Notes: generated from the sequence alone by a model not told the origin. Positions 1 to 8,422 are shown, counted from the first letter of the stretch. The stretch is DNA of 64,000 nucleotides from Enterococcus ureilyticus (GCF_001730315.1 NZ_MIKC01000002.1:1-64000); one strand, 5' to 3'. Numbers and translations: made by a program.

Positions 1-179
<179 letters not shown>

Positions 180-194
180 TGAGGAGACAATCAA

Positions 195-1007
195 ATGAAA
201 AAAGCACTAAAATTGTTTGGAATTTTAATGTTAGGATTGTTAGTCGTTGCCGGTTGTGGCAACGAAAAGAAAGAAGAATCATCAACCGCTAAAAAAAGAC
301 CAGAAGAGTTGACTCTATATATTGTCCGTCATGGTAAAACCATGCTAAATACGACTGATCGGGTTCAAGGGTGGTCAGATGCAGTTTTAACTAAAGCAGG
401 TGAAGATGCCGTAACAGCTGCAGGGGTTGGCTTAAAAGATATTGATTTCCAAAATGCTTACAGTAGTGATAGCGGTCGAGCAATTCAGACAGCTAATTTG
501 ATCGTAAAAGAAAACAAAAAATCATCTGATTTAAAAGTGATTACAGATGAACGTCTAAGAGAATTTAATTTTGGAACATATGAAGGTGACTTAAACTACA
601 CAATGTGGCAAGATATTGCCGATGATCAAGGAGTCACATTAGAAGAATTTTTAAAGAATATGACGCCCGAATCGTTTGCCAATAGTGTCGCCAAATTAGA
701 TGCTAAAAATGTCGAAGAAGCTAAAGTCAACTGGCCAGCAGAAGACTATAAGACAATTACTACTCGACTTCAAGCAGGGTTAGAGGACATCGTTGAAAAA
801 GAAATGAAAAATGAAGGGTCTGGAAATGTTCTGATCGCATCACATGGATTAAGTATCTCTGCATTATTGGCTACTCTGTTTGATGACTATAAAATTCCAG
901 AGGGTGGATTAAAAAACGCAAGTGTTTGTACTGTAAAGTATAAAGATGGCAAATACACATTAGATAAAGTCAATGATTTAAGTTATGTGGAAGCTGGACA
1001 AAAATAA
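195..1007 (+). CDS. Exported lipoprotein, histidine phosphatase (phosphoglycerate mutase-like) family
   Basis: 270 aa. The N-terminus is a lipoprotein signal with a VAGC lipobox (Cys about residue 21), so the enzyme should be anchored outside the membrane. A charged linker follows, then the phosphatase core: YIVRHGKTMLN carries the RHG phospho-acceptor histidine, YSSDSGRAIQTA is the second substrate-binding arginine block, and LIASHGLSISALL supplies the second catalytic histidine. The family removes phosphate from small molecules; the substrate here is unknown. GAGGAGA precedes the ATG. It lies 15 bp after the GH1 gene and may be co-transcribed with it. An extracellular location is less common than the cytoplasmic form of this fold. 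Confidence 0.85.
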   Translation: MKKALKLFGILMLGLLVVAGCGNEKKEESSTAKKRPEELTLYIVRHGKTMLNTTDRVQGWSDAVLTKAGEDAVTAAGVGLKDIDFQNAYSSDSGRAIQTANLIVKENKKSSDLKVITDERLREFNFGTYEGDLNYTMWQDIADDQGVTLEEFLKNMTPESFANSVAKLDAKNVEEAKVNWPAEDYKTITTRLQAGLEDIVEKEMKNEGSGNVLIASHGLSISALLATLFDDYKIPEGGLKNASVCTVKYKDGKYTLDKVNDLSYVEAGQK

Positions 1008-1050
1008 ATGCTTGGAATGAAATGATTTTTTACACTTAATTCAGGTTTGA

Positions 1051-1102
1051 TTTATACAAAATTCGATCAAAGAAACATTTTTGATCGAATTTTGTGTATA
1101 AT
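1051..1102 (+). promoter_or_regulatory. Inverted repeat with embedded -10 upstream of the tyrosine phosphatase
   Basis: Arms 1056-1070 and 1081-1095 are perfect 15-bp complements (ACAAAATTCGATCAA and its complement) around a 10-nt loop. TATAAT at 1097-1102 abuts the right arm. There is no T-run after the stem, so an operator or structured promoter is more likely than a terminator for the gene before it, but neither role is proven. Confidence 0.45.
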
Positions 1103-1134
1103 AAGAACAAAAAGAAGGAAAAGGGCTAAAAAAT

Positions 1135-1896
1135 ATGGTAACTATTACAAATTTTCGTGACATCGGTGGTATAAAAAATAAAGAAGGAAAACAAATCAAA
1201 AAAGGGGTGTTTCTACGCTCTGGAGAGTTGTCTAATTTAACCAATGATGACCAAAAACGTTTAGAAACAACCTATCATTTAGGCAAAATCATTGATTTAA
1301 GAAGTGAAGCAGAAGTAGAAGAAAGACCAGATATATCTGTCCCAAAAACAGAATATATCCATATTGATATTTTAGAAGATATTCAAGATGAAGGAGCTTC
1401 TATCAGTGATTTCGTTAAAATTGGTTCTCCAGAAAAGTCTGCCTCTTACATGGAAAAATTATACGCAGATATTGCGTTGAATACGACTGCTCAAAAAGGC
1501 TACAATAAATTTTTTGAAGAAATTTTAGCTTTGCCGCAAAAAGAAAGTATTTTATTTCACTGTTTTGCTGGGAAAGACCGTACTGGAATTGCAGCATTGT
1601 TGATTTTAGAAACATTAGATGTACCAAAAGAAGCGATTTACACAGATTATTTAGTAACAAATAATTTAAGAAAAAAAGAAAATGCCATGATTTTAGAGCA
1701 AGCTAAAACAGCACAGCTAGAAGAGTCTAATTTAGAAGCATTACATGTTGCTTTAAATGTTGATAGTCGTTATTTAGATAATTTTTATAAGACTGTTGAA
1801 AAACAATACGGTGATATCACGACTTATTTAAAACAAGCAATTGGGATCGATAAAACAACAAAAGAAACGTTGAACCATCGTTTTACTTTAGAATAA
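1135..1896 (+). CDS. Tyrosine/serine protein phosphatase family protein
   Basis: 253 aa, cytoplasmic. It contains HCFAGKDRTGIAALL (about residues 142-156), the C(x)5R P-loop of the bacterial Y_phosphatase3 family; Cys is the nucleophile and Arg binds phosphate. The N-terminal NFRDIGG and VFLRSGELSNLTNDD blocks are typical of this family, as is the length. An AAGGAAAAGGG ribosome site precedes the ATG. Members dephosphorylate phosphotyrosine or phosphoinositides in vitro; the natural substrate is not predictable. The next gene starts 25 bp downstream. Confidence 0.85.
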   Translation: MVTITNFRDIGGIKNKEGKQIKKGVFLRSGELSNLTNDDQKRLETTYHLGKIIDLRSEAEVEERPDISVPKTEYIHIDILEDIQDEGASISDFVKIGSPEKSASYMEKLYADIALNTTAQKGYNKFFEEILALPQKESILFHCFAGKDRTGIAALLILETLDVPKEAIYTDYLVTNNLRKKENAMILEQAKTAQLEESNLEALHVALNVDSRYLDNFYKTVEKQYGDITTYLKQAIGIDKTTKETLNHRFTLE

Positions 1897-1920
1897 ATGC
1901 GATAGAAGTAGAGGTTGATT

Positions 1921-2403
1921 ATGAATAAGAAGCAACATATTGAACGGCTGAATCGGTGTATCGAAATTTCTAGAAAGGCCCGTGAGCATGGCAACACTCC
2001 GTTTGGGGCTTTGCTAGCTGATAAAGCAGGAAATATTCTTTTAGAGCAGGAAAATGTCGAAATTACTGAAAATATCTGTACAGGCCATGCGGAAACTACT
2101 TTGGCAGCAAAAGCTTCACAAAAATATAGCAAAGAATTCTTGTGGGAGTGTATACTATATACTACAGCTGAACCATGTGTAATGTGTACGGGAACAATCT
2201 ACTGGGGAAATATAGGAACGATCGTTTACGCAATGACTGAAAAGCGATTACTAGAATTAACTGGAGATAATGATCAAAACCCAACATTCGATTTACCTTC
2301 GAAGGAAATCCTAAGCCATGGACAAAAGAATATTCAAATCATAGGTCCATTTCCAGAAGTCGAGCAAGCAGCAGCAGCTGTTCATCACGGTTATTGGAAC
2401 TAA
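1921..2403 (+). CDS. Nucleoside/guanine deaminase family protein (CDA fold)
   Basis: 160 aa from the ATG at 1921, chosen because GTAGAGG sits 6 nt upstream; a TTG two codons earlier overlaps that site. HAE in TGHAETTLAAKA and PCVMC in AEPCVMCTGTIYW are the zinc ligands and catalytic glutamate of cytidine-deaminase-fold enzymes. The NTPFGALLADKAGNIL block and overall length fit the nucleoside deaminase group that includes guanine deaminase and TadA-like proteins, which hydrolytically remove an exocyclic amino group. tRNA-specific TadA is less likely because the context is metabolic. Confidence 0.82.
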   Translation: MNKKQHIERLNRCIEISRKAREHGNTPFGALLADKAGNILLEQENVEITENICTGHAETTLAAKASQKYSKEFLWECILYTTAEPCVMCTGTIYWGNIGTIVYAMTEKRLLELTGDNDQNPTFDLPSKEILSHGQKNIQIIGPFPEVEQAAAAVHHGYWN

Positions 2404-2405
2404 CT

Positions 2406-2450
2406 AAAAAGTAGAAATCATTCATTTTGTTGAATCATTTCTACTTTTTT
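2406..2450 (+). terminator. Intrinsic terminator after the deaminase
   Basis: Arms 2406-2424 and 2431-2449 pair with one C-C mismatch, and the right arm ends in six T residues. It closes the 1135-2403 gene pair. Confidence 0.85.
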
Positions 2451-2564
2451 ATTTCCTTAAACATAAAATGTCAGAATTTTCCGAAAGGTTATTGACTTAT
2501 TAGCATGTTAAGGCAATAATAGATAAAATCACTTATAAAAAAATAAGAAGGAGTATAGTATAAA

Positions 2565-2921
2565 ATGATTATTAAGCCATCACTACCGCAAGAAATGACG
2601 ATTTTTTTCGATGCAGAGAATCAACCAAATAAAAATGTTCAGATGGGCGTTATTGTCTTACAACCAGGAGAAAAACGTCCTTTAGAAGGATTTGCTAGAC
2701 ATGACCAAGATGAATATTCTTACGTTGTCTCTGGTAAAGCACATACGATTTTAGAAGACGGCCAAGATTTGATTGGCACACCTGGCGATGCGCAATTGAT
2801 CGAAGCAGGTGAAGGACACATCAACTATAACAATGGAGATGAGGCAGCAGTTGTTGTTTGGATGTTAGTTGAGCGAATAGAAACTAAATATAAGGGAGAA
2901 ATGTATGAAAAAAACAATTAA
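2565..2921 (+). CDS. Small cupin-domain protein
   Basis: 118 aa. A single cupin barrel is suggested by GVIVLQPGEKRPLEGFARHDQDE (metal-site His in motif 1) and GTPGDAQLIEAGEGHINYN (motif 2, with Gly-Asp and a second His). Small single-domain cupins bind a metal or a small ligand; the reaction cannot be read from sequence. AAGGAG precedes the ATG by 11 nt. Its last 17 bases overlap the start of the next gene, which implies translational coupling with a peptide-binding lipoprotein. Confidence 0.75.
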   Translation: MIIKPSLPQEMTIFFDAENQPNKNVQMGVIVLQPGEKRPLEGFARHDQDEYSYVVSGKAHTILEDGQDLIGTPGDAQLIEAGEGHINYNNGDEAAVVVWMLVERIETKYKGEMYEKNN

Positions 2922-4542
2922 ATCGATCATTGGATTAACCGCACTGATGACCATTATTTCAGGATGTTCTGGTGGAAAACAAAAAGAAGTTGCAGAAGCC
3001 ACAAAACCGTTAAATTTAATGTCACCTTCAGAATTAACGACTTTAGACACGTCGGTTATGTTAGATTTTCCAGATGCAATCGTCCAAACCGCAGCTTTTG
3101 AAGGTCTATACGCACTAGACGACAAGGACCAATTGATTCCGGCTACAGCAAAAGAAATGCCAGAAATCTCTGAAGATGGTAAAACATACACAATCAAGCT
3201 AAGAGAAGAAGCTAAATGGAGCAATGATGATCCTGTTACTGCAAAGGATTTTGAATATGCTTGGAAAAAAATGATCGATCCTAGCAATGGATTTGTGTAT
3301 AGCTTCTTGGTCGTAGATACTATTTTAAATGCTGAAGATATTTCCGAAGGGAAAAAACCAGTCGATGAACTTGGTGTCAAAGCATTAGATGAGCATACGT
3401 TGGAAGTCAAATTGAAAGAAGCGAAACCATATTTCACCTCAGTTTTGGCTTTTCCAACGTTTTTCCCGCAAAATCAAAAATTTGTCGAAAAAATGGGTAC
3501 TGACTATGGAACGACAAGCGAAAATGTTGTTTACAATGGACCATTTACTGTAGCAAATTGGAAACAAACCGATTTAAGCTGGGATCTCAATAAAAATGAA
3601 AAATACTGGGATCAATCAAATGTAAAGTCTGACAAAATCCATTATGAAGTCGTCAAAGAGGCATCGACTGCACTGAATCTTTTTGAAGATGGTCAATTGG
3701 ACGTCGCAACCGTTACAGGTGAACTAGCAAAGCAAAATCAAAGTAATCCAGACTATCATTCATATCCGGCCGCTACGATGAACTATATTCGCTTAAATCA
3801 AAAGCGTAAAGACAAAGATACACCGTTAAAAAATGAAAATCTAAGAAAAGCCTTAGCCCTTGGAATCGATAAAGAAAACTTAGTAAATAATATTATTGCG
3901 GATGGCTCTAAGCCGTTATATGGAGCAATTACAGAAGGCTTTGTCAGCAATCCTAAAACAGGTGTCGATTTCAGAGAAGAAGCTGGCGATTTGATGAAGT
4001 ATAATCAAGAAGAAGCCTTAAAATATTGGGCGCTTGCTAAAAAAGAATTAGGGGACAAGATTACATTAGATTTGATGGTCACAGATGATGGTTCTTATAA
4101 AAAAATGGGAGAGAGCCTTCAAGGGAGTCTCGAAAAACTATTCTCTGGTTTAACGATCAATGTTTCAGCATTACCGACTGAAACGGCATTGAATCTTAGC
4201 CGAGAAAGTGATTACGATATGTTCCTGATCTATTGGACTCCTGATTATCAAGATCCAATTTCTACCCTGAACATGTTACGTACAGGAAATGATCGTAATT
4301 ACTCTAATCCTAAATATGATGCCTTATTAGATGATGCATCACAAAAATATGCGACTGATTTAGAGAAACGTTGGGAAACGTTGATTGCCGCTGAAAAAGA
4401 AGGAATTGAGACAACCGCTGGAATGATTATTATCAGTCAAAATCAACAATCCGTTTTGCAAAATCCACAAGTCAAAGGGCTGAGTTATCATACTTTTGCA
4501 GCCCCATTAACCTTGAAAAATGTCTATAAAGCAGTAGAATAA
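2905..4542 (+). CDS. Peptide ABC transporter substrate-binding lipoprotein (OppA family)
   Basis: 545 aa. A lipobox ISGC at about residues 18-21 marks a membrane-anchored extracellular lipoprotein. The body is an SBP_bac_5 (family 5) solute-binding protein: NLMSPSELTTLDTSVMLD near the start, AKWSNDDPVTAKDFEYAWKK, YNGPFTVANWKQTD, and LRKALALGIDKENLV. Members deliver oligopeptides to an Opp permease. No permease or ATPase genes are adjacent, so it probably feeds a transporter encoded elsewhere or acts as a signal-peptide receptor. It overlaps the cupin gene by 17 bases. A paralogue lies at 50270-51916. Confidence 0.92.
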   Translation: MKKTIKSIIGLTALMTIISGCSGGKQKEVAEATKPLNLMSPSELTTLDTSVMLDFPDAIVQTAAFEGLYALDDKDQLIPATAKEMPEISEDGKTYTIKLREEAKWSNDDPVTAKDFEYAWKKMIDPSNGFVYSFLVVDTILNAEDISEGKKPVDELGVKALDEHTLEVKLKEAKPYFTSVLAFPTFFPQNQKFVEKMGTDYGTTSENVVYNGPFTVANWKQTDLSWDLNKNEKYWDQSNVKSDKIHYEVVKEASTALNLFEDGQLDVATVTGELAKQNQSNPDYHSYPAATMNYIRLNQKRKDKDTPLKNENLRKALALGIDKENLVNNIIADGSKPLYGAITEGFVSNPKTGVDFREEAGDLMKYNQEEALKYWALAKKELGDKITLDLMVTDDGSYKKMGESLQGSLEKLFSGLTINVSALPTETALNLSRESDYDMFLIYWTPDYQDPISTLNMLRTGNDRNYSNPKYDALLDDASQKYATDLEKRWETLIAAEKEGIETTAGMIIISQNQQSVLQNPQVKGLSYHTFAAPLTLKNVYKAVE

Positions 4543-4549
4543 AAGTACT

Positions 4550-4579
4550 AAAAAAAGTCTTTTAAGAAAGGCTTTTTTT
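4550..4579 (+). terminator. Intrinsic terminator after the oppA-like gene
   Basis: Arms 4550-4562 and 4567-4579 pair fully (one G-T), with a loop of four bases and a run of seven T at the end. Confidence 0.85.
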
Positions 4580-4623
4580 AGTCAAATCAATGAATTGAAA
4601 GAAAAGAAATGAGTGTGTGATAG

Positions 4624-5145
4624 ATGACAAGAAAGATAGAAGTCATAGCCCCACAAAAAAGATGGTCAGAACAATTTGAACAAGAACAAGACCGACTAGA
4701 AAAGGTATTCAACAAACAAATACTAGCAATTCATCACATTGGTAGTACAGCTATCAAAAATAGTAAGGCAAAACCTGTGATCGATATGCTAATGGTGGTA
4801 AAAGATATTCAAGTGATTGACAGCTATAATCAAGAGATGATAAAAATTGATTATGAATGTCTAGGGGAAAATGGTATTCTTGGTCGGCGTTTTTTTAGCA
4901 AAGGCGGAGATAATAGAAGTCACCATCTCCACGTTTTTCAAGAAGAGCATCCAGAAATTCAGCGACATTTACTGTTTAGAGATTTTATGAATAGTCATTC
5001 AGAGGAAGTTTTGGCATATAGCCGATTGAAGCTAGAACTAGCTCAAAAATTTCCTTATGATATTGAATCATATGTTGCTGGGAAAGATGCTTTTATCAAA
5101 AAAATTGATCAAAAAGCAAAAAGTTGGTATGGTAAAATGAAGTAA
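4624..5145 (+). CDS. GrpB/UPF0157 family protein (nucleotidyltransferase-like)
   Basis: 173 aa. PQKRWSEQFEQEQDRLEKVF at the N-terminus, AIHHIGSTAI and KPVIDMLMVV are the signature blocks of the GrpB/UPF0157 family, which has a minimal nucleotidyltransferase fold (HIGST region and the Asp of VIDML). HHLHVF and HLLFRDFMNSH also fit. Biochemical function is undefined in the family. GTGTGTGATAG precedes the ATG, a weak ribosome site. The acetyltransferase gene follows after 23 bp. Confidence 0.85.
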   Translation: MTRKIEVIAPQKRWSEQFEQEQDRLEKVFNKQILAIHHIGSTAIKNSKAKPVIDMLMVVKDIQVIDSYNQEMIKIDYECLGENGILGRRFFSKGGDNRSHHLHVFQEEHPEIQRHLLFRDFMNSHSEEVLAYSRLKLELAQKFPYDIESYVAGKDAFIKKIDQKAKSWYGKMK

Positions 5146-5168
5146 ACATAAGGAGTCCAAATAATTAT

Positions 5169-5603
5169 ATGAATAATCGGCGAGTAACAGAAAATGATTA
5201 TCAGAAGCTTGTAGAAGTTTGGGAAAGAGCTGTTAAGAAAACGCATGATTTTTTACAAGTAAACGATTTTCAAACGATAAAAGTGGAGTTACCAACTTAT
5301 TTTCCTCATCTAGAGATGAATATTTGGCTAATAGAGGAAAGAATAATCGGTTTTTCTGGTATGGATGGAGATAAACTAGAAATGCTATTTTTAGAGCCAA
5401 ACGATATTGGAAAAGGCTACGGCAAAAAAATCGTAGCAACATTAATTAAAAAAAATCAGCTTCGATTAATAGATGTTAATGAACAAAATCAGTCTGCGAG
5501 AATATTTTATCAAAAAATGGGATTTGAAGAATACGCTAGAAGTGAGATAGACAATGCAGGCAGACCTTATCCAATTCTACATCTACAGAAGAACTGTATT
5601 TAA
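5169..5603 (+). CDS. GNAT family N-acetyltransferase (YjaB-like)
   Basis: 144 aa. The GNAT acetyl-CoA loop appears as FLEPNDIGKGYGKKIVATLI (GxGxGK-type pyrophosphate loop), followed by DVNEQNQSARIFYQKMGFEEY, the usual C-terminal strand and helix. The N-terminal WERAVKKTHDFLQ block resembles YjaB/YiiD-type enzymes. It transfers an acetyl group from acetyl-CoA to an unidentified amine. AAGGAG lies upstream with a longer than usual 12-nt spacer. Probably co-transcribed with the GrpB-like gene. Confidence 0.85.
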   Translation: MNNRRVTENDYQKLVEVWERAVKKTHDFLQVNDFQTIKVELPTYFPHLEMNIWLIEERIIGFSGMDGDKLEMLFLEPNDIGKGYGKKIVATLIKKNQLRLIDVNEQNQSARIFYQKMGFEEYARSEIDNAGRPYPILHLQKNCI

Positions 5604-5614
5604 AAAAGTCAAGT

Positions 5615-5653
5615 AAGGTCCTCTGATAGCTGTAAGAGCTATTAGAGGACCTT
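5615..5653. terminator. Convergent hairpin between GNAT and reductase genes
   Basis: Perfect 17-bp arms (5615-5631 and 5637-5653) with a 5-nt loop. A T-tract on the minus strand (5601-5606) lies a few bases past the stem, so it best serves the leftward MerR/reductase operon, and may act in both directions. Confidence 0.75.
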
Positions 5654-5677
5654 AGTTTGCGTTGTATAGTATAAAAA

Positions 5678-6253
5678 TTAAGCGGTTAGTTTGGAACTTC
5701 GTGTGAACAGCTTGTTTAAAAAAACTTGACGTTGTTTTTCATTTGAATTTTTTAAAGAAGAGAATGAAAAATGCTTGACCTTTTTGATGCCGGACATACG
5801 TAGGACTTGTTTTTTTAGTACGGTACCATAATCTTGTTGGAATAGCGTTTTATACACTTTAGGCGCATCTTCAGTTGTTATGATCCAAGCAGATTTGCCA
5901 GTTAAGAGACCAATTGGGAAAAGACCTTTGTAACTATAAGCAAACCCTTTACTAAAGACTTTATCAATAAAACCTTTTAAAATAGCGGGCATACCGCCCC
6001 ACCAAATTGGAAAAATAAAGACAATATGATCTGCCCAGGAAATCTGTTCCCGATATACGGCTGTTTCTTTATCAAATTGCATGTCTCTTCTTCTTTTTGA
6101 CTTATTAAAAACTAATACAGGATCAAAATTTTCCTTATAAAGATCAATCGTTTTAACGGTATTTTGTTGCTCAATTCCTTGTTGAATCGTATTTAAAATA
6201 GCATGAGTGTAGCCAGTGGTATTAGGGTAAGCATAGATAATCAATATATTCAT
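5678..6253 (-). CDS. Flavodoxin-like NAD(P)H oxidoreductase (KefF/MdaB type)
   Basis: 191 aa from ATG at 6253. The start was chosen because GGAGGTAAT lies 6 nt upstream; an in-frame ATG five codons earlier overlaps that site. MNILIIYAYPNTTG is the FMN-binding first strand and loop, WADHIVFIFPIWWGGMPAILKGFIDKVF the quinone-reductase-type middle block, and KGLFPIGLLTGKSAWIITT follows. The family reduces quinones or electrophiles with NAD(P)H. It is the second gene of a MerR-controlled operon (18-bp gap), consistent with detoxification of an electrophilic inducer sensed by the regulator. Confidence 0.88.
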   Translation of the reverse strand: MNILIIYAYPNTTGYTHAILNTIQQGIEQQNTVKTIDLYKENFDPVLVFNKSKRRRDMQFDKETAVYREQISWADHIVFIFPIWWGGMPAILKGFIDKVFSKGFAYSYKGLFPIGLLTGKSAWIITTEDAPKVYKTLFQQDYGTVLKKQVLRMSGIKKVKHFSFSSLKNSNEKQRQVFLNKLFTRSSKLTA

Positions 6254-6271
6254 TAGTATTACCTCCATAGT

Positions 6272-6712
6272 TTAGTTGTGTAAATCAAAGAAAATCGTAT
6301 CTGCAAATTCTGCTATTTCTCTTTTCATTTGATCATAGTTCGTTTTGCATTCTTCATACGTTTCTGGAATGGGGAGAGATTGTATTGAATGAATAATCAT
6401 TTGATAATGTTGAATCGTTGTTTCTAGAGTACGAACTTTATTTGCTAAGAATTCTCGACTACGATTATTACAATCTAGTGAAACAGGATGATCAAATAAA
6501 TTCAGTAATTCTTTCATCTCTTTTAAAGAAAAATGAGCATATTTCATGACAGAGATGTATTTTAATCGTGCCAAGTCTTTTTGGTCATATAGTCGATAGT
6601 TATTTACACCTCTTTGAGGATCGATTAGTTGTTCTTTTTCATAATAACGAATTGTATCTTCACTCAAATGCGTTTTTTGAGCAATTTCTTTAATAGTCCA
6701 TTTTTTTGTCAT
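6272..6712 (-). CDS. MerR family transcriptional regulator
   Basis: 146 aa. The N-terminal MerR helix-turn-helix and wing are clear: WTIKEIAQKTHLSEDTIRYYEKEQLI, NNYRLYDQKDLARLKYI. A coiled dimerisation helix follows (about residues 78-120), then a short effector region with a single Cys in DCNNRSREFL and another in EECKTNYDQ. It lacks a metal-binding Cys cluster, so it resembles the YyaN/AdhR-type group that often sits next to oxidoreductases. It is transcribed first from its own MerR-type promoter at 6731-6761, so autoregulation is likely. Confidence 0.92.
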   Translation of the reverse strand: MTKKWTIKEIAQKTHLSEDTIRYYEKEQLIDPQRGVNNYRLYDQKDLARLKYISVMKYAHFSLKEMKELLNLFDHPVSLDCNNRSREFLANKVRTLETTIQHYQMIIHSIQSLPIPETYEECKTNYDQMKREIAEFADTIFFDLHN

Positions 6713-6730
6713 CTTGATCCCTCCAAAATC

Positions 6731-6761
6731 ATATTAACATTGGAGCATGCTCCAATGTCAA
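6731..6761 (-). promoter_or_regulatory. MerR-type promoter with 22-bp palindromic operator
   Basis: On the minus strand TTGACA (6761-6756) and TAATAT (6736-6731) are separated by 19 bp, the over-long spacer characteristic of MerR-activated promoters. The spacer is almost wholly occupied by a perfect 22-bp palindrome (6737-6758) with core TTGGAGCATGCTCCAA. It drives the regulator and the reductase. Confidence 0.9.
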
Positions 6762-6924
6762 CAGCTAAAATATTTTTTCAAGTCTCTGCTCTAGTTATGT
6801 TGAGCATTATTGTGTTAGAGGTACTTAATAATGTGTATAATAGAATTAAAGCTAATCTAACTATTTCTATTCCATAAAAATAGAATTACGTTTTATTTAT
6901 TTTTGTAAAGTTAATTAAATATTT

Positions 6925-7010
6925 TTGGTACAAAAATTTTATGATAATTATAACGAGAAAAAATAGCTCTAATTCCCTGTGAACACTAGGGAGTGGGGAC
7001 TTTTTTTATT
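6925..7010 (+). promoter_or_regulatory. Possible short terminated transcript (small RNA or attenuated leader)
   Basis: TTGGTA (6925-6930) and TTATAA (6948-6953) are 17 bp apart. About 25 nt later a GC-richer stretch around CCCTGTGAACACTAGGGAG is followed by GGGGAC and seven T (about 6998-7006). No gene lies between. The hairpin is weak and expression is not shown. The rest of 6763-7081 is AT-rich with nothing else recognisable. Confidence 0.35.
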
Positions 7011-7081
7011 TTAAAGTAGAAAAAAAATAGACATACGAATGAAAAAAATGACAAAAAAATTCGATTTTATTAGCATATTAC

Positions 7082-7111
7082 TTGATATAAAAGATTGAGA
7101 GATACTATAAT
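7082..7111 (+). promoter_or_regulatory. Promoter of the 7162 gene
   Basis: TTGATA (7082-7087) and TATAAT (7106-7111) with an 18-bp spacer, 50 bp before the next start codon. Confidence 0.7.
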
Positions 7112-7161
7112 GGAAGTAAGTCAGCGGTTTTAGCTGCTTAGTTATGGGAGGAGAGAGCATT

Positions 7162-7593
7162 ATGTTTAGTTATACAGATATGATTTTGTCAGTAATGCAA
7201 CGAGTTGAAGTCTACAATGAGATTTTTAATGCCATTTCTAAGGAAGTACAAGAGAACAGCTGTAATCAAGCCATTAACAGAAGAGGAAAAGATACGTATG
7301 TATTTTGCCGAAGCAATGTTAATCGGTTCCTTGTGGAAGAAGCTAACTTTAGAAAAAATTTAGGTTTTTATGGTGAAAAAGAAGCAACCAAAATTTTATT
7401 GGAAGGCTTAGATACCTATAAAGAAGGTATCTACTTTTGGCTAGAAGCATTAAATGATAAATGTGAAGTAATTGATGAAATCAAATATAAGCGTGGCTTA
7501 CATAGTACAGAAAGCTCGTTTAGATTGATCAATCAAGCGTGTAAAGAAGCTTGTGGTGGAATTCAAAGTGCACATAGTGTTCATAAAATGTAA
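7162..7593 (+). CDS. Conserved-looking hypothetical protein, unknown function
   Basis: 143 aa, not recognised. The ATG at 7162 is chosen because GGGAGGAGAG sits 8-10 nt upstream; an in-frame ATG six codons earlier overlaps that site. The product is soluble (no signal or membrane segment), mostly helical in composition, with several Cys (NSCNQ, VFCRS, DKCEV, QACKEACGG). The C-terminal pattern QACKEACGG could bind a metal or form disulphides, but this is not established. It has its own promoter and a strong downstream terminator, so it is probably a single-gene unit. Confidence 0.65.
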   Translation: MFSYTDMILSVMQRVEVYNEIFNAISKEVQENSCNQAINRRGKDTYVFCRSNVNRFLVEEANFRKNLGFYGEKEATKILLEGLDTYKEGIYFWLEALNDKCEVIDEIKYKRGLHSTESSFRLINQACKEACGGIQSAHSVHKM

Positions 7594-7726
7594 ATACGCT
7601 ATCAGCAAGATGTAACAAAGATACGATGAGTCAATAATGTATGTTAAAAACATTAGTTGAAATAAGTAACAACTCTATTCGATTTTATTCATATTGTAAT
7701 TTTCATTTTATTTATTCAAAATTCTC

Positions 7727-7773
7727 AAAATACCAAGGCAATGATTCATGTTGCCTTGGTATTTTTTTTAATT
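7727..7773. terminator. Bidirectional terminator overlapping a minus-strand gene end
   Basis: Arms 7727-7741 and 7751-7765 are perfect 15-bp complements around a 9-nt loop, followed by T residues on the plus strand. It ends the 7162 transcript. The last codons of the opposing gene (stop at 7746) lie inside the loop and right arm. Confidence 0.85.
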
Positions 7774-8084
7774 GCACAAACAAATTTATCAATCAAAGCG
7801 TCCAATGCTTTATTTAAGGTTTGAGCATTATCAGTATTTCTATTTAAGAATAAAGGTGGACAAGTGTGCATATCGATTAATTTTGTTGCAACTACCTGAT
7901 AGTCTTCTAAAAAGACGGTAATCTGAGGATGAACAATCGTTTCACCACAAGAACCAGCAATGAGATAAGCTAATTCTATCTCGTTTTCATTTAGCTTGCG
8001 TAATCGATAATAACCATCTTTAATAAATTTCTTTTCTTCATTAAATAGAACAAACAAGCTATTAATTTGTGTACTTCTGTCCAT
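7746..8084 (-). CDS. Hypothetical protein, unknown function
   Basis: 112 aa, not recognised. Soluble, with alternating charged and hydrophobic strands. Two Cys occur in AGSCGETIVHP and HTCPPLFL and a further one in KFVCAIKK. An AGGAGAA ribosome site precedes the ATG. The final residues NTKAT are encoded by the terminator hairpin. It faces the 7162 gene convergently and is divergent from the surface-cluster regulator. Confidence 0.6.
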   Translation of the reverse strand: MDRSTQINSLFVLFNEEKKFIKDGYYRLRKLNENEIELAYLIAGSCGETIVHPQITVFLEDYQVVATKLIDMHTCPPLFLNRNTDNAQTLNKALDALIDKFVCAIKKNTKAT

Positions 8085-8422
8085 AGCAATTCTCCTTTTT
8101 TATTAGTGTATCATACATTAAAAAAGTGTTATAAAATATTTTTCCCTTCAATTGACATCTAATGCAAATACTAGATTACTTAATAAAAAACGATATGAAA
8201 TTCACATAATTCTCAAATATTTGTATTATTTATTAAAAACGTGATAAATAAAACATTGGAATTATGTAGACTTAGTAAATGAAATGAATTAAACTTATTT
8301 TAGTTTGATATATATATTAAATAAATATCTATATTATATCTTAATAGAGATGTATAGGAGATGAAAAACAGCTTTTTTAGGGATGAGCTGTTTGATTAAC
8401 TAAAATATAAAGGGGACACCAC
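8085..8422. other. AT-rich intergenic region before the surface-cluster regulator
   Basis: 338 bp without a supportable gene. The only structure seen is an 8-bp stem (8366-8373 with 8386-8393, AAACAGCT/AGCTGTTT) about 30 nt before the regulator start. It has no T-run after it and could influence translation. Promoters for both flanking genes must lie here, but AT-richness makes individual boxes unreliable. Confidence 0.5.

Noticed and set aside
1041-1244. Minus-strand open frame of 67 codons
   Set aside because: Antisense to the phosphatase start and the inverted repeat, with low-complexity translation.
6629-6877. Plus-strand open frame of 82 codons
   Set aside because: It runs antisense to the merR start and across its promoter palindrome, and has no ribosome site.
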